DNA of 57,357 nucleotides from Chloroflexi bacterium TSY (GTDB lineage: Bacteria; Chloroflexota; Anaerolineae; Caldilineales; Caldilineaceae), in NCBI GenBank assembly GCA_019217005.1, contig JAHBNG010000097.1, forward strand, positions 1-57,357, read 5' to 3'. Below the pieces are notes generated by a model, which saw only the letters and a list, made by a program, of their open reading frames with translations, was not told the DNA's origin and did no database searches. Positions 18,567 through 27,630 of the stretch are shown piece after piece (within the stretch, counting starts at the first letter, position 1; every line of letters begins with the position of its first letter). Both the position numbers and the translations under genes were made by a program.

Positions 18567-18710
18567 AGCGTGTTTTAAAAGTCATTCTGAGGAGGCTTTG
18601 GGGCCATGAGTCTTCCGAAGGGAGAATCCCTGGTTCCAAGGGCTAAAAGAAGATTCTTCACTCCGTTCGTTCACTCAGAATGACACGCTGCGACACTTTT
18701 AGAACACGCT
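18567..18710. mobile_element. miniature element M
   Basis: 144 bp with ends AGCGTGTTTTAAAAGT / ACTTTTAGAACACGCT (15 of 16 complementary) and a possible CTT duplication. The interior contains the CATTCTGAGGAG / TCACTCAGAATGACA type motif common in dispersed bacterial repeats. Followed at 18741-18810 by GGTT/AACC-rich complementary stretches that could fold; no gene in 18517-18898. Confidence 0.6.
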
Positions 18711-18836
18711 CTTAAAATAAATGGTTGTCTGAGGAATTGTGTGCTTGTTTGTTGGTTTGTTGGTTAGATGGTTGGTGAACAAACGAACAAACCAACTAAC
18801 CATCCAACGTTTACCCCACAAAATCTCAAAGAGCCA

Positions 18837-18881
18837 AATAAATTTGACCGTTTTCAGTCGGGTAGAAGCGACGAATTTATT
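18837..18881. repeat. short hairpin repeat N, copy 1
   Basis: 45 bp with arms AATAAATTTG / CGAATTTATT around a TTCAGTCGGGTAGAAG core. Related copies at 24880-24927, 36131-36183 and 41217-41263. Confidence 0.55.
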
Positions 18882-18898
18882 CTTCTTTATGGCAGTGC

Positions 18899-19882
18899 TC
18901 AGTATACCGAGAGATTTTGAAGCTGGTCTGCATTGATAAATACCACCTCCGTTGAAACCCAGGCTTGCTGGTCATTGGTTAGTAGAATTTGGAGCCATGC
19001 ACTATCAGCAGTGCGAGCCACGGCGATCGCACGTGAGCCCGGTGCTAATATGGTCAAGACCGCTGAGCGTTCCGATGGTTCAAGGCGGGCATTCACATAG
19101 TGACTATTTGGAATGGAAATTCTTACACTGTGGCGAGGGCTCCTAACCAAAGGCTGCGGTGTACTCGTTATCGTTGCCGTAGAAAAAAGGGTCGCGGTTG
19201 CCGAGACTGTTGGTGATCCGATAGGAAACGCTGCGAGAGACGCCGTTGGCGTTGAACTGGGATGTAGCGTATCCATTGTCGTCACCGCAACAGGCGGCAT
19301 TTGAGAGGGCGTAACAGTTGCCGTTGGTAGAACATTTCGTGTTGGTGTAGTTGTTACAGGCGGCGTACTCGTTGTGACGATCGTCACTGTGGCAAGTACC
19401 GTAGGAGAAATTACAGAGCGTGTTCGTGGCAATACAGCGGATGACGTATCTCTAGGTGGATTGGGTATCATGATGGGTAACAAACTATTTGGCGCGACCA
19501 CCGTCGAGGAGATGAGTGACGCAGCGACAATGGTTGTCGTTGGTGATTGAAAGAAAGCAATTTGCCAAGGTCGATTTTCGGTTGTATTCTCTGTTTTGAC
19601 CAGAATAGATGTCTGTCTCTCAATAAGCCGGGAGATGACATCTATATACTCGTCTAATATAGTTGTTCGTTCTGGTCGAACAGTAATTGAATTTGAGGAT
19701 AGCGTCACGGGACTTACACCATCTTCTTGATCCGCTGAGCGAATTGCCAGAACAGTTTGTGCAGCGATCACGAGAACGTTCAAAACCATTATGAATGTTG
19801 AAGTTGCAATGAGTGTCTTGTTGATGCGCTGCATATTCCATGCATTCTCTTTTTTTTGTGATGGTTTCGGAAATTCCTGCAT
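18899..19882 (-). CDS. membrane-anchored SH3-domain protein with Thr/Pro-rich stalk
   Basis: About 327 residues from the preferred start. One N-terminal TM helix (LIATSTFIMVLNVLVIAAQTVLAI), then a long low-complexity region rich in Ser, Thr, Val and Pro, then a C-terminal bacterial SH3-like domain (VNARLEPSERSAVLTILAPGS...WLQI...QAWVS). Probably exported and cell-wall facing, with the SH3 domain binding wall or glycan; inference. The longest reading frame starts at 19987, but its first residues translate a dispersed hairpin (19944-19969), so I chose Met at 19882; Met 19834 is another option. It follows the four-domain binding protein gene in the same direction, roughly 140 bp downstream. Confidence 0.75.
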   Translation of the reverse strand: MQEFPKPSQKKENAWNMQRINKTLIATSTFIMVLNVLVIAAQTVLAIRSADQEDGVSPVTLSSNSITVRPERTTILDEYIDVISRLIERQTSILVKTENTTENRPWQIAFFQSPTTTIVAASLISSTVVAPNSLLPIMIPNPPRDTSSAVLPRTRSVISPTVLATVTIVTTSTPPVTTTPTRNVLPTATVTPSQMPPVAVTTMDTLHPSSTPTASLAAFPIGSPTVSATATLFSTATITSTPQPLVRSPRHSVRISIPNSHYVNARLEPSERSAVLTILAPGSRAIAVARTADSAWLQILLTNDQQAWVSTEVVFINADQLQNLSVY

Positions 19883-19943
19883 GATGATCGGAGGGTAAAA
19901 AGGTCCCCAGCAGTTCACAATAGTACTGGTATAGATTCGTAAG

Positions 19944-19969
19944 GGCACGATATGTCGTGCCCCTACCCG
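19944..19969. repeat. GGGCACGA..TCGTGCCC hairpin
   Basis: GGGCACGATATGTCGTGCCC with flanking CTACCC; short near-perfect palindrome of the kind dispersed in many Chloroflexota genomes. Only one copy is obvious here. It lies in the intergenic region between the binding-protein gene and the SH3 gene. Confidence 0.5.
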
Positions 19970-20019
19970 ATACCGGCCTTCATTCATAAATGTGTAGCCT
20001 CTGCTCTATAATTGGCTCC

Positions 20020-23000
20020 TTATTGGTTCTCCAGGGCATCGATCGAATCGTTGATAATATCAGTACTTGTGTCGGGTGTTACGGCCTGAAGCAGTTCGAC
20101 TGACTCAAGATAATCATGGGCAATGGTCTCAAGAGACTCTTCGTCTCCACTATTCGCAATACCATCTGGGCCAACGTTGATCCGGGTCACCAAATCCATT
20201 ACTGTGCCTTCATTAAGCTGCTGGCTGAAGAGGGTTAATATATCTGCCAGGCGTGGATTGTGATCGAGTACCTCTTTGCGTACAACCGGTGCAGCGATGT
20301 CTAATTGGAGAAAGGAACGGGTATCTTCTAATACAGTAAGCTTCCATGCCTCAATAAGCCCATTCGTAATCATACCTGCTGCCACGTCACACTCCCCATC
20401 GTGTAAGCCAACAAACGTCTCATTGAGCGGCATGCTCAATATGTTCTCTTCCGTGAATGCAAAACCATATGCTTCCTGCAAATCGAGCAAGCCATCATGC
20501 TGCTTTTCATAGAAGATGTCGGCCACACATACGCGCAGTGGTGAGTCATTGGCATTCATAAAGTTTGCAAGTTCATCTATGGTACGGATGCCCCGATCGA
20601 TTAATTCTTGTTCTGCAATCAGGGCAAAGCGGTTCGTGTAATTGCTTTGATCCATCCAGATGATCCCTCTAAATTCATCCATCTTTTTGGCCAATTGGTA
20701 TATCCGGTGCGGCTCTCTGGGCAACGCTTCCACTGGCAGATCATGGTAATTAGATAAGACGAGACCCGAGGCTTCGACATAGACATCAATTTCACCACGC
20801 TCCATCGCGGGTCGTATTTCGCGTGCGCTGATACCAATTTTGTTCTCGGTAGCGAACCCCGCCTGCTGTAACAATTCCAGCAACATCTGACCCAACAGCC
20901 GTTGTTCTTCATCATCTTTGGATGCAACAACAATCGGCGGTGTGTCCAGAAAACCAGCGCTCCGGAGAAAGAGAGTAGCGATCGCATCGGCAGATTCTTC
21001 ATCCCCACTATTCGTGAGACCATCTGCCCCAACGCTGACCCGTGCATTCAGTTCGGTCATCACTTCGGGGGTAAGATACTGGCCGAAACTAGCCAGAACT
21101 TCGGCTATATTGGGATTATCATCAAGTGTTTCCTTCTTGATAATCGGTGCAGGCACGTAAGGGGGATAGAATCCACGCGTGTCTTCTAGAAGATAATCAT
21201 GGTCAATCAAAACATGGCCATCGACGTTCGTCCCCACTGCAACATCGCATTGCCCAGCATTTAACCCTTCGAGGGTTTCAGCCTGGGGCATGGTGACAAC
21301 ATTCTCTCTCTTAAAGCTGAACCCATACACTTGTTCGAGGGAGCTCAGACCAGTGTTTTCGTTGTCAGAGAGTGTGTCGATCATACACAGACGTAGCGGC
21401 GATTCATTCTCTCTCATGTACGCAGCCAGTTCATCAATCGTCTCTATCCCCTGATCCCATATCTCATCACGCACTACGAGGGTCTTACTCAAGACAAAAT
21501 CCGTTGGGTTAAGCCACAAGATGCCTTCTGCCTCATCCATGCGCTTGACCAGGGAGTAGGAACGCTCACTATCTACAGGCAATGAGCCTGTATCCAGGTC
21601 GTGATAGGCAGTTAATGCTGTCCCAGACAATTCCAGGTAGATGTCGATCTCGCCATTATGCAGAGCTTCCCGAATAGTTTCCGCAGGATAGTCTGTTTCC
21701 TCATTCACATTAAAGCCAGCTTCTTGCAATAACTGGACAATAATTTTGCCCAAGATCAAATTTTCGCTGCTGCTTGTAGATGCGACGGTAAGGGGAGGAG
21801 TTTCAAGCTCACCAATGCTGCGCAAGAATCTCCGCGCGACGGATTCAGCATCTTCCTCGTCCCCGCTGTTGACAATACCATCGGGTCCGATATCCACAAG
21901 AGCATTGAGTTCAGACATTTTGGCTTCGGTAAGACCGTCCACGAAGTGTGCCAATACCTCTTCAATATGGGGATTTTCGTCAAGTACAACCTGACGGATG
22001 ACGGGAGCTGGGACATAGTATGGATAGAAGGAGCGGTTGTCTTCTAGGGCGCGTTCATCGAACTGAGCGATATGACCATCGATATTTGTGCCGACAGCAA
22101 CATCACAATTCCCCACTCCTAAATTCTCCAAAGTTTCACCTTGAGGCATGGAGAGAACATTCTCGATCCTGAAACGGAAGCGATAGGTCTCTTCCAACGC
22201 AGCAAGACCGTCATGATCAGATTCCAAGAGCGTGTCGATGATACAAAGTCTGAACGGTGAATCATTCTCGTTCATGTAGGTAGCTAGATCATCAATGGTA
22301 TGGATCCCTTGGTCCCACAGATCGCGATTCACAACCAGCGTCTTATGAAGGGTATATGCTGTTGGGACCAGCCAGGCAATCCCTCTACGCTCATCCAACC
22401 TCTTGGCCAAAGCGTAGGATCGGTCGCGTTCTAGTGGAAGTGTTTCAACGGGTAGATTGTGATAGGAGGTCAGGGCCGAACCAGTTGTCTCCGGATAGAT
22501 ATCGATCTCACCGCTTTCCAATGCAGGACGCAGATTTGGAGTGGATGAATTTGTTTGATCATTCACATTGTAACCCGCATTCTGAAGAAGCAAGACGACC
22601 ATTTTACCAAGGAGCAGAGCCTCTGGGTTGTGTGTAGAGGCAACTGTAATAGGCGGTGTTTCAAGAAAACCAAGACGACGTAAAAAGCTGAGGGCTGTTA
22701 CTTCAACACTTTCTTCGTCCCCACTTCCTGCAATGCCATCGAACCCAGATTGCACAGCGGCTTTTAGTTCAAGCATCTCTTTTACGGTGAGTTCGTCAGT
22801 AAAACTAGCTAATGCGTCAGCAATTTCGGGATTCTCATCGAGTATTTCTTGACGAATGATGGGGGCTGGTACAAAGTCGGGAAAATAGTTACGTGTATCT
22901 TCCAACTCATGCTCTTCCCAAAATAAGATTTCGTTGGTCGTATTTGTTGCCCATGCCACATCACAGGCATCTTCCCCTAGGCTCACAACTGTATCATCTG

Positions 23001-23625
23001 GGCCCATTAACAAGATATTGTCTGAATCGAAGCTAAATTCATATACTTCTTCCAGAGCTCTCAGGCTAACGTTCCCACTGTCAATATATGATTCGGCCAT
23101 ACAGAGGCGGAGTGACGAATCATTCTCATTCATGTGAGTCGCCAAATCATCAATTGAATGGATCCCCTGATCCCATAGATTTGTGCGTACGATTAGGGCC
23201 TTGTGTACAGCGTACGCCATGGGTTTAAGCCAGATAATCCCCTCACGTTCATCTAATCGCTTGGCGAGTGCATAAGAACGCTCACGATCGTTCGGCAATG
23301 TGTCTGTGGGCAGATTGTGATAGGCGGAGAGAGCTGTTCCCGTCAACTCTGGATAGATGTCAATCTCGCCATCCTTTAAGGCCGCACGAGTGTCTGCGAA
23401 AGGAGACTCGGTTCTATCATCCACATCAAAGCCTGCATTCTGCAGCTGTAGGACAATGATTTTGCCGATGATCTGGTTTTCAATATCAGGTAATGATGCA
23501 ACGACTATCGGATTTGCATCTGTGTTGGAGTTGTCATCTGCCTGCGATTGGACTATACCAACCGAGACGATTTGTACTAAACCAACGATTGCAATGACGT
23601 TCAACACAATTCGGTATACGGCCAT
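20020..23625 (-). CDS. four tandem OpuAC-like osmoprotectant/glycine-betaine binding domains
   Basis: 1201 residues: an N-terminal signal or anchor helix (about 5-27), then four homologous modules with a period near 286 residues (about 39-325, 326-611, 612-897, 898-1185). Each module shows the OpuAC/QAT-type substrate-binding pattern: VVAS start, LLGKMVVLLLQNAGY, GEIDIYPE.TGTALTSYHNL, ERSYALAKRLDE, LWDQGI.TIDDLA and a C-terminal VPAPIIRQE.LDENP. Single-module relatives deliver glycine betaine, choline or carnitine to an ABC importer. Each module ends with an added GPDGIxNSGDEE segment before the last helix. Expected secreted or membrane-tethered. No permease or ATPase gene adjoins it. ATG follows AAGGAGC. 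Four fused modules is far outside the usual length (about 280-300). Confidence 0.9.
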   Translation of the reverse strand: MAVYRIVLNVIAIVGLVQIVSVGIVQSQADDNSNTDANPIVVASLPDIENQIIGKIIVLQLQNAGFDVDDRTESPFADTRAALKDGEIDIYPELTGTALSAYHNLPTDTLPNDRERSYALAKRLDEREGIIWLKPMAYAVHKALIVRTNLWDQGIHSIDDLATHMNENDSSLRLCMAESYIDSGNVSLRALEEVYEFSFDSDNILLMGPDDTVVSLGEDACDVAWATNTTNEILFWEEHELEDTRNYFPDFVPAPIIRQEILDENPEIADALASFTDELTVKEMLELKAAVQSGFDGIAGSGDEESVEVTALSFLRRLGFLETPPITVASTHNPEALLLGKMVVLLLQNAGYNVNDQTNSSTPNLRPALESGEIDIYPETTGSALTSYHNLPVETLPLERDRSYALAKRLDERRGIAWLVPTAYTLHKTLVVNRDLWDQGIHTIDDLATYMNENDSPFRLCIIDTLLESDHDGLAALEETYRFRFRIENVLSMPQGETLENLGVGNCDVAVGTNIDGHIAQFDERALEDNRSFYPYYVPAPVIRQVVLDENPHIEEVLAHFVDGLTEAKMSELNALVDIGPDGIVNSGDEEDAESVARRFLRSIGELETPPLTVASTSSSENLILGKIIVQLLQEAGFNVNEETDYPAETIREALHNGEIDIYLELSGTALTAYHDLDTGSLPVDSERSYSLVKRMDEAEGILWLNPTDFVLSKTLVVRDEIWDQGIETIDELAAYMRENESPLRLCMIDTLSDNENTGLSSLEQVYGFSFKRENVVTMPQAETLEGLNAGQCDVAVGTNVDGHVLIDHDYLLEDTRGFYPPYVPAPIIKKETLDDNPNIAEVLASFGQYLTPEVMTELNARVSVGADGLTNSGDEESADAIATLFLRSAGFLDTPPIVVASKDDEEQRLLGQMLLELLQQAGFATENKIGISAREIRPAMERGEIDVYVEASGLVLSNYHDLPVEALPREPHRIYQLAKKMDEFRGIIWMDQSNYTNRFALIAEQELIDRGIRTIDELANFMNANDSPLRVCVADIFYEKQHDGLLDLQEAYGFAFTEENILSMPLNETFVGLHDGECDVAAGMITNGLIEAWKLTVLEDTRSFLQLDIAAPVVRKEVLDHNPRLADILTLFSQQLNEGTVMDLVTRINVGPDGIANSGDEESLETIAHDYLESVELLQAVTPDTSTDIINDSIDALENQ

Positions 23626-23652
23626 ATATGCTCCTTATTATATTAATTCAGA

Positions 23653-23807
23653 GGGGTGGTTCAAAATTAGGTTTACACTTTTGATATATAGACAAAAATC
23701 TATATGAGACCGTTTTCTCTCTGAGAACCGGCGAAATCAGAGAATATAAACGTTCTTTCTGTTTCTAAAAGTGTAAACCTATCTATCCAGCTAAAATGAA
23801 CCACCCC
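23653..23807. mobile_element. miniature element B, copy 2
   Basis: 155 bp, same length and ends (GGGGTGGTTCA / TGAACCACCCC) as copy 1, with a perfect 8-bp duplication AATTCAGA (23645-23652, 23808-23815). It lies just upstream of the four-module gene. Confidence 0.93.
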
Positions 23808-23907
23808 AATTCAGAAATAAGTAAAATTTGCATTGCGGCGATGAAGCATTGCGGCGGTGTAAGACTACGGTGATGTAAGACTACGGTGACAAACGGTGTA
23901 CGATTTT

Positions 23908-24030
23908 ATTACATCGACACCTGCACGTTCGGTTCCATCGCGACTCCAATTTGCTCTGTGGCTCTCCTGAAACAGCCTGCGCAGGTGGTTGCGATGGGAC
24001 CGATTTTGAGAGGTGTCGATGTAGCAGAAC
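23908..24030. mobile_element. miniature element K
   Basis: About 120 bp with long imperfect inverted ends: TACATCGACACCT...CGGTTCCATCGCGAC and the complementary GTTGCGATGGGACCG...AGGTGTCGATGTAG. Single copy. The preceding 23816-23905 holds short direct repeats (GTAAGACTACGGTGA). Confidence 0.65.
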
Positions 24031-24141
24031 AATACAAACGGGCGGAGACGTCCGAGGACCGTTGGCTGCTCCTCTCTGTCTAGAGACTTACGCCTCGCTG
24101 TGTTACTCGAGTATAAGTGGAACCTATAGCTACTCAGAGAA

Positions 24142-24728
24142 TTAGGCGCTTAGTGCACAAAGATGGTGCTACGCACCCACTATGTGAACTGACAATTTTG
24201 TGTCGATGTTGAACCTGATTTGTTGGCAAGCGCTGCCGAAGGCCCCGTTTGCGCCTGTGCACTAGGCGCCGACCGCCTGCACAATTGCAGGCGCAAACAA
24301 CTAGGAGCTTTTCGGGAGTGCAATCGTCCCTGGAATATGGAATAGAAAATACACCTATCAATAGACTATTATGGGCAATCTATAGAGTTGTTCCGAAATA
24401 ACGATATGAATATCGATGACTGCATTCCGGGAATGGACCAAGCAAACTCTCTCGACCGAAACAAGTCCTGGTCTATTCCCGGAATGCTCCGCCTGATTAT
24501 TTCGGAACAACTCTTATCTTTTATTGTGGAAAATGAACACAAAAAACGAAAAGCATCAGGAACTCCGTTCCTGCCGTCGAAATGAAGGAGGGAAAGAAGA
24601 ACAGTGAATCTTCTTCGTGCAAAAGGAGCCTTCGACAGCCTATGCGAGCGAATCGAATTCATCATCGACACAAAATTGTCGATCAGATAGTCAGTGCATA
24701 GCATCATTTAAGTGTGCTAAACACCTAA
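24142..24728. mobile_element. 587-bp element L with long terminal inverted repeats
   Basis: Left end from TTAGGCGCTTAGTGCAC and right end (reverse complement TTAGGTGTTTAGCACAC) stay alignable for about 68 bp through the shared core GACAATTTTGTGTCGATG (24191-24209 and the complement near 24662-24680). Flanks carry GAA on both sides, a possible 3-bp duplication. No transposase. Contains element G and, near 24247-24300, a GTTTGCGCCTG/CAGGCGCAAAC palindrome. Confidence 0.75.
24384..24514. mobile_element. element G, nested in L
   Basis: 131 bp with ends AGAGTTGTTCCGAAATAA / TTATTTCGGAACAACTCT and a second internal inverted pair GCATTCCGGGAATGGA / TCTATTCCCGGAATGC. Strong hairpin potential; single copy. 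Confidence 0.75.
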
Positions 24729-24879
24729 GAAGAAACAAAATCTGAGGTCAACTACGAGTAATGTGGTTTCTGTCAAATTTAACTCAATGATATACTATTT
24801 ACTAAAAAGTATCAAGACGGCTAATATACTACTACCTTTCTGTTAGCTTACGTTATACTGAACACTGCCATGGCTTTAA

Positions 24880-24927
24880 GATAAATTTCGGCGGTTCTAC
24901 TCGACCGATAATAGCCAAATTTTTTTA
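24880..24927. repeat. short hairpin repeat N, copy 2
   Basis: ATAAATTTCGGCGGTTCTACTCGACCG... matching the N family in core and arms. The interval 24729-24955 otherwise shows nothing recognisable. Confidence 0.5.
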
Positions 24928-24955
24928 AATTCATGGCAATGCCCACGACCAACGG

Positions 24956-25246
24956 TCATCCAACAAGCCTCCCTACACGTTTAACGCAGGGGTGATTGAA
25001 GACGGTCTCGGTGTGGGGTGCTTCATCCATTTCGGCAGTCAGATCTTGTCCAGGCCAGTGTTGATTCTCGTGAATTCCTCGTCGCCACTTGGGGCAATTC
25101 GTGACATCATAGACGACACCCTCATATGCAATATACATTGGATATCCTCGCTCACCAATATAGTTGCGCAACTGTTGGGTTGTAAATGTTGGCTCGTCTG
25201 TCAATGTAGGCCTCTTTAATCGCTGCTCTGCGGCAATGATTGTCAT
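24956..25246 (-). CDS. cytochrome b5-like heme-binding domain protein
   Basis: About 96 residues. The whole protein is a small cytochrome b5-like heme/steroid-binding domain: FTTQQLRNYIGERGYPMYIAYEGVVYDVT followed by GIHENQHWPGQDLT and a second His in DEAPHTE. Such stand-alone domains bind heme or hydrophobic ligands, role usually unknown. A TTG start at 25261 directly after the DtxR stop gives five more residues; ATG 25246 is preferred. It follows the DtxR-type gene immediately and probably shares its transcript, hinting at metal or heme-linked regulation. Confidence 0.8.
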   Translation of the reverse strand: MTIIAAEQRLKRPTLTDEPTFTTQQLRNYIGERGYPMYIAYEGVVYDVTNCPKWRRGIHENQHWPGQDLTAEMDEAPHTETVFNHPCVKRVGRLVG

Positions 25247-25261
25247 TTGGTGAACAGTCAA

Positions 25262-25993
25262 TCAGCCATTCTTCTCTTTTGGTTTATCTGCCAGTGCTAG
25301 CGGCTTGACCAATAGAAGCTCCGCCATATCATGGGCCAAGATCTGTCGTTCGCCATTGACATCCAGATCGAGAGGACCTTCAAAGGGTGCCCGACCACGA
25401 ATAATGATTTGGGCGTCTGGATAGAGCCCTAATGTCCCCAAATATTCTAGACGTCGTTGGTCCTGAGCAAGCACACGTAAAAGTTGGTATGGTTGATCTT
25501 GTTCTGCTTGATTCAACGAAGCACCGCCGACAGTCTCCACATAGCCTCCTTTTGTCGGAATCGGATCACCGTGTGGATCAATCGTTGGATTCCCCAAAGC
25601 ATCTGCAATTGCATCCTCCACAGATTCACTGATCACATGCTCCAACTTATCTGCTTCTTCATGAACTTGATCCCAAGGAATATTTAACGCTTGATGAAGA
25701 TAGAGTTCGAGCAAGCGGTGGTGTCTCAACATCTCTAAAGCGATCTGTTCACCACTTTTTGTCAACGTTATGCTTTGATATGGCTCATATTCGACAAGAT
25801 TGAGTTCAGCTAGCTTCTTGACCATGTTGGTGGCCGATGCTGGTGATACCTTCATATATTTGGCAAGTGTCGAGTTCGTCGCTTTACCTGATTGAGCAAG
25901 TAATGTATAGATCGCTTTGAGATAATCTTCATGCGCACTCGACAATACATCGCGCGCCAAATTTTGCTCTTGTGTAGATGTTTTTTTAGTCAT
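25262..25993 (-). CDS. DtxR/MntR-family metal-dependent transcriptional regulator
   Basis: 243 residues. N-terminal winged helix (DYLKAIYTLLAQSGKATNSTLAKYMKVSPASATNMVKKLAE), a dimerisation/metal-binding middle with EMLRHHRLLELYLHQALNIPWDQVHEEADKLEH...DALGNP, and a C-terminal SH3-like FeoA-type domain (LRVLAQDQRRLEYLGTLGLYP...LAHDMAELLLV). Family members repress metal uptake genes when loaded with Fe or Mn. The His/Glu pattern fits the metal sites. First gene of a two-gene unit with the b5-like protein; no uptake transporter lies next to it. Confidence 0.93.
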   Translation of the reverse strand: MTKKTSTQEQNLARDVLSSAHEDYLKAIYTLLAQSGKATNSTLAKYMKVSPASATNMVKKLAELNLVEYEPYQSITLTKSGEQIALEMLRHHRLLELYLHQALNIPWDQVHEEADKLEHVISESVEDAIADALGNPTIDPHGDPIPTKGGYVETVGGASLNQAEQDQPYQLLRVLAQDQRRLEYLGTLGLYPDAQIIIRGRAPFEGPLDLDVNGERQILAHDMAELLLVKPLALADKPKEKNG

Positions 25994-26097
25994 GGTTAAA
26001 TCTTAGCAAATGGCGGATAACGTGTCAACAATCTAATTTAGATGGTATCCCAAATTGTGTGTAAATTTGCGTTTGCGCTGACGGACCAAGTAGCTTT

Positions 26098-26202
26098 TAA
26101 GCTTTTCCAGAAATAAAAAGTCCACTTCGATAGGAAAAGCCAAAGTCATTCCAGGCAGGAGAGTTGGTCTTTATGGATCATTATTTTTCTGGAATGGCCT
26201 TA
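26098..26202. repeat. element F, copy 2
   Basis: About 105 bp with AGCTTTTCCAGAAATAAAAA at one end and TTATTTTTCTGGAATGGCCT at the other, opposite orientation to copy 3 (53251-53353). Remaining parts of 25994-26396 show no gene. Confidence 0.65.
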
Positions 26203-26403
26203 TACGATTTTTTTGGTATACCGCTCGTATCATCTCAATAAAACGGGGTGAGAGCTTCCCGGACACGCTTTGTATGTAATGGCAGTTCCAAAAGGGCGCG
26301 TTGAAGAAGAACTGATAGAGAGAACCAGCAGCGTGTTATGTCAACATATAGATGAGGACAAAGGCAAGGAACCCAAAGGCGATACATAGTAAAAAATTAG
26401 AAG

Positions 26404-27630
26404 CAATTAAGCGATAGGTTGGCGACGATGGGCTCGTTGCTGCAAATGGAAAGATTCATCATAAGGTTTCTTGTCTTGCCACAATTTCCAAATGATGCAA
26501 ATCCAGCGATTAGCGAGAGTGCGATCAGCATGACTCTTTTTTTGAGACCGCGTTGGCGAGCGGCGGTGTAAAAAGCAGCGGCCCAAGAAGACTCTTTGCG
26601 GGAGCAGCGAGCAAATTGCTGAGTAAAATAACGAAAGTCGTGATCGCAAGCTCTGCGGAAATGAACGGTTCTGACTTTGCCACTTTGTTTGGTGACAGGA
26701 CAGGTTCCCGCCAGAGACTGAAGGCTCATGGGAGAGGGAAAGCGTTTCCTGTCTTCGCCAAACTTGACCAGAAGACTGGGAGCTAAAAGCTGGCCAGCAC
26801 CAGGTAAAGAAGCAAAGATATGCTGATCCGGATGTTGCAGAAAAAAGTGACTGTAACTGGTCAAGGGTCTCTTGTTCATAGCGCAGTGCAAGCAAAAGAC
26901 ATTCAGCCAGCTGAAGAGCTTCTCGTTGATACGCTGGCACAAATGCAGGAGCTGATGTGGGATAAGTGGCGGTTAACTTATCATAACAAGTGACCCATTT
27001 ACGGGGTTGCGTATGTCGGTGCTGCTTGAGAAACTCTTGGAAGCCTTCATAGGTGGAGTTGCGCACATGCTCTGGCGTTGGATAGGTCAGAACCAGGTGG
27101 CAGGCAATCCGAGAAGGCCAGTTGCTGAAGACCTCAAGCAGCGCCGGATGGTAACGCAACAGGCAAGCGCGCAGACGGTTGGATAAGGCCACAGTCTCTT
27201 TGGTCCAGTATTGTGTGGCACTGCTGACCACTCGCATCTGCTGGAGTAATTCACTGCCAGGTGACCAAGGATAAAATCGATGGACATCGGTCCGCAACAA
27301 ATCTGCTATCACATAGGCATCACTCTTATCATTATGCGCACCACTTTGACTATAGCGCTCCCGACTCTTGTTCACCACATTCGGCGGCACCACATAGACA
27401 TTCTTGTACCCGCTCGACCAGAGATAATCAATCAGCAAATTATGCGCTGTTTCCAGTCCCACTGTCACTTCATCATGGCTCGCTCCTGTCTTCTTTCTCA
27501 TTTCTTCAATTTGGCGAAATCCCTTCTGGCTATGCTCTATCTGCGCATAGCCCAGCGCTCGTCCTGTCTCATCCAACATCATCACATCATGTTTCTTTTC
27601 ACTCCAGTCGATTCCCATTTTCACTTTCAT
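26404..27630 (-). mobile_element. IS110-family element, transposase frameshifted
   Basis: Encodes an IS110-type transposase of about 405 residues: RuvC-like DEDD domain with GIDWS, GLETAHNLLIDYL, and NDKSDAYVIADLLR, then a coiled middle and the C-terminal Transposase_20 region FASLPGAGQLLAPSLLVKFGE...LAGTCPVTKQSG. The frame breaks twice: at a run of six T near 26840 (five would restore frame) and at a run of seven A near 26545 (eight would restore frame). With those two corrections one ORF runs to the stop near 26408. Element ends were not resolved, as usual for IS110 which lacks clear inverted repeats. Confidence 0.88.

Noticed and set aside
18741..18810. Terminator or attenuator made of GGTTNGTT/AACCAAC runs
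   Set aside because: Complementary stretches exist but pair imperfectly and no T-run follows; left as a minor note in the element M entry.
24134..24361. 75-residue Cys/Arg-rich ORF
   Set aside because: Translation of element L terminal repeat and palindromes, no start context.
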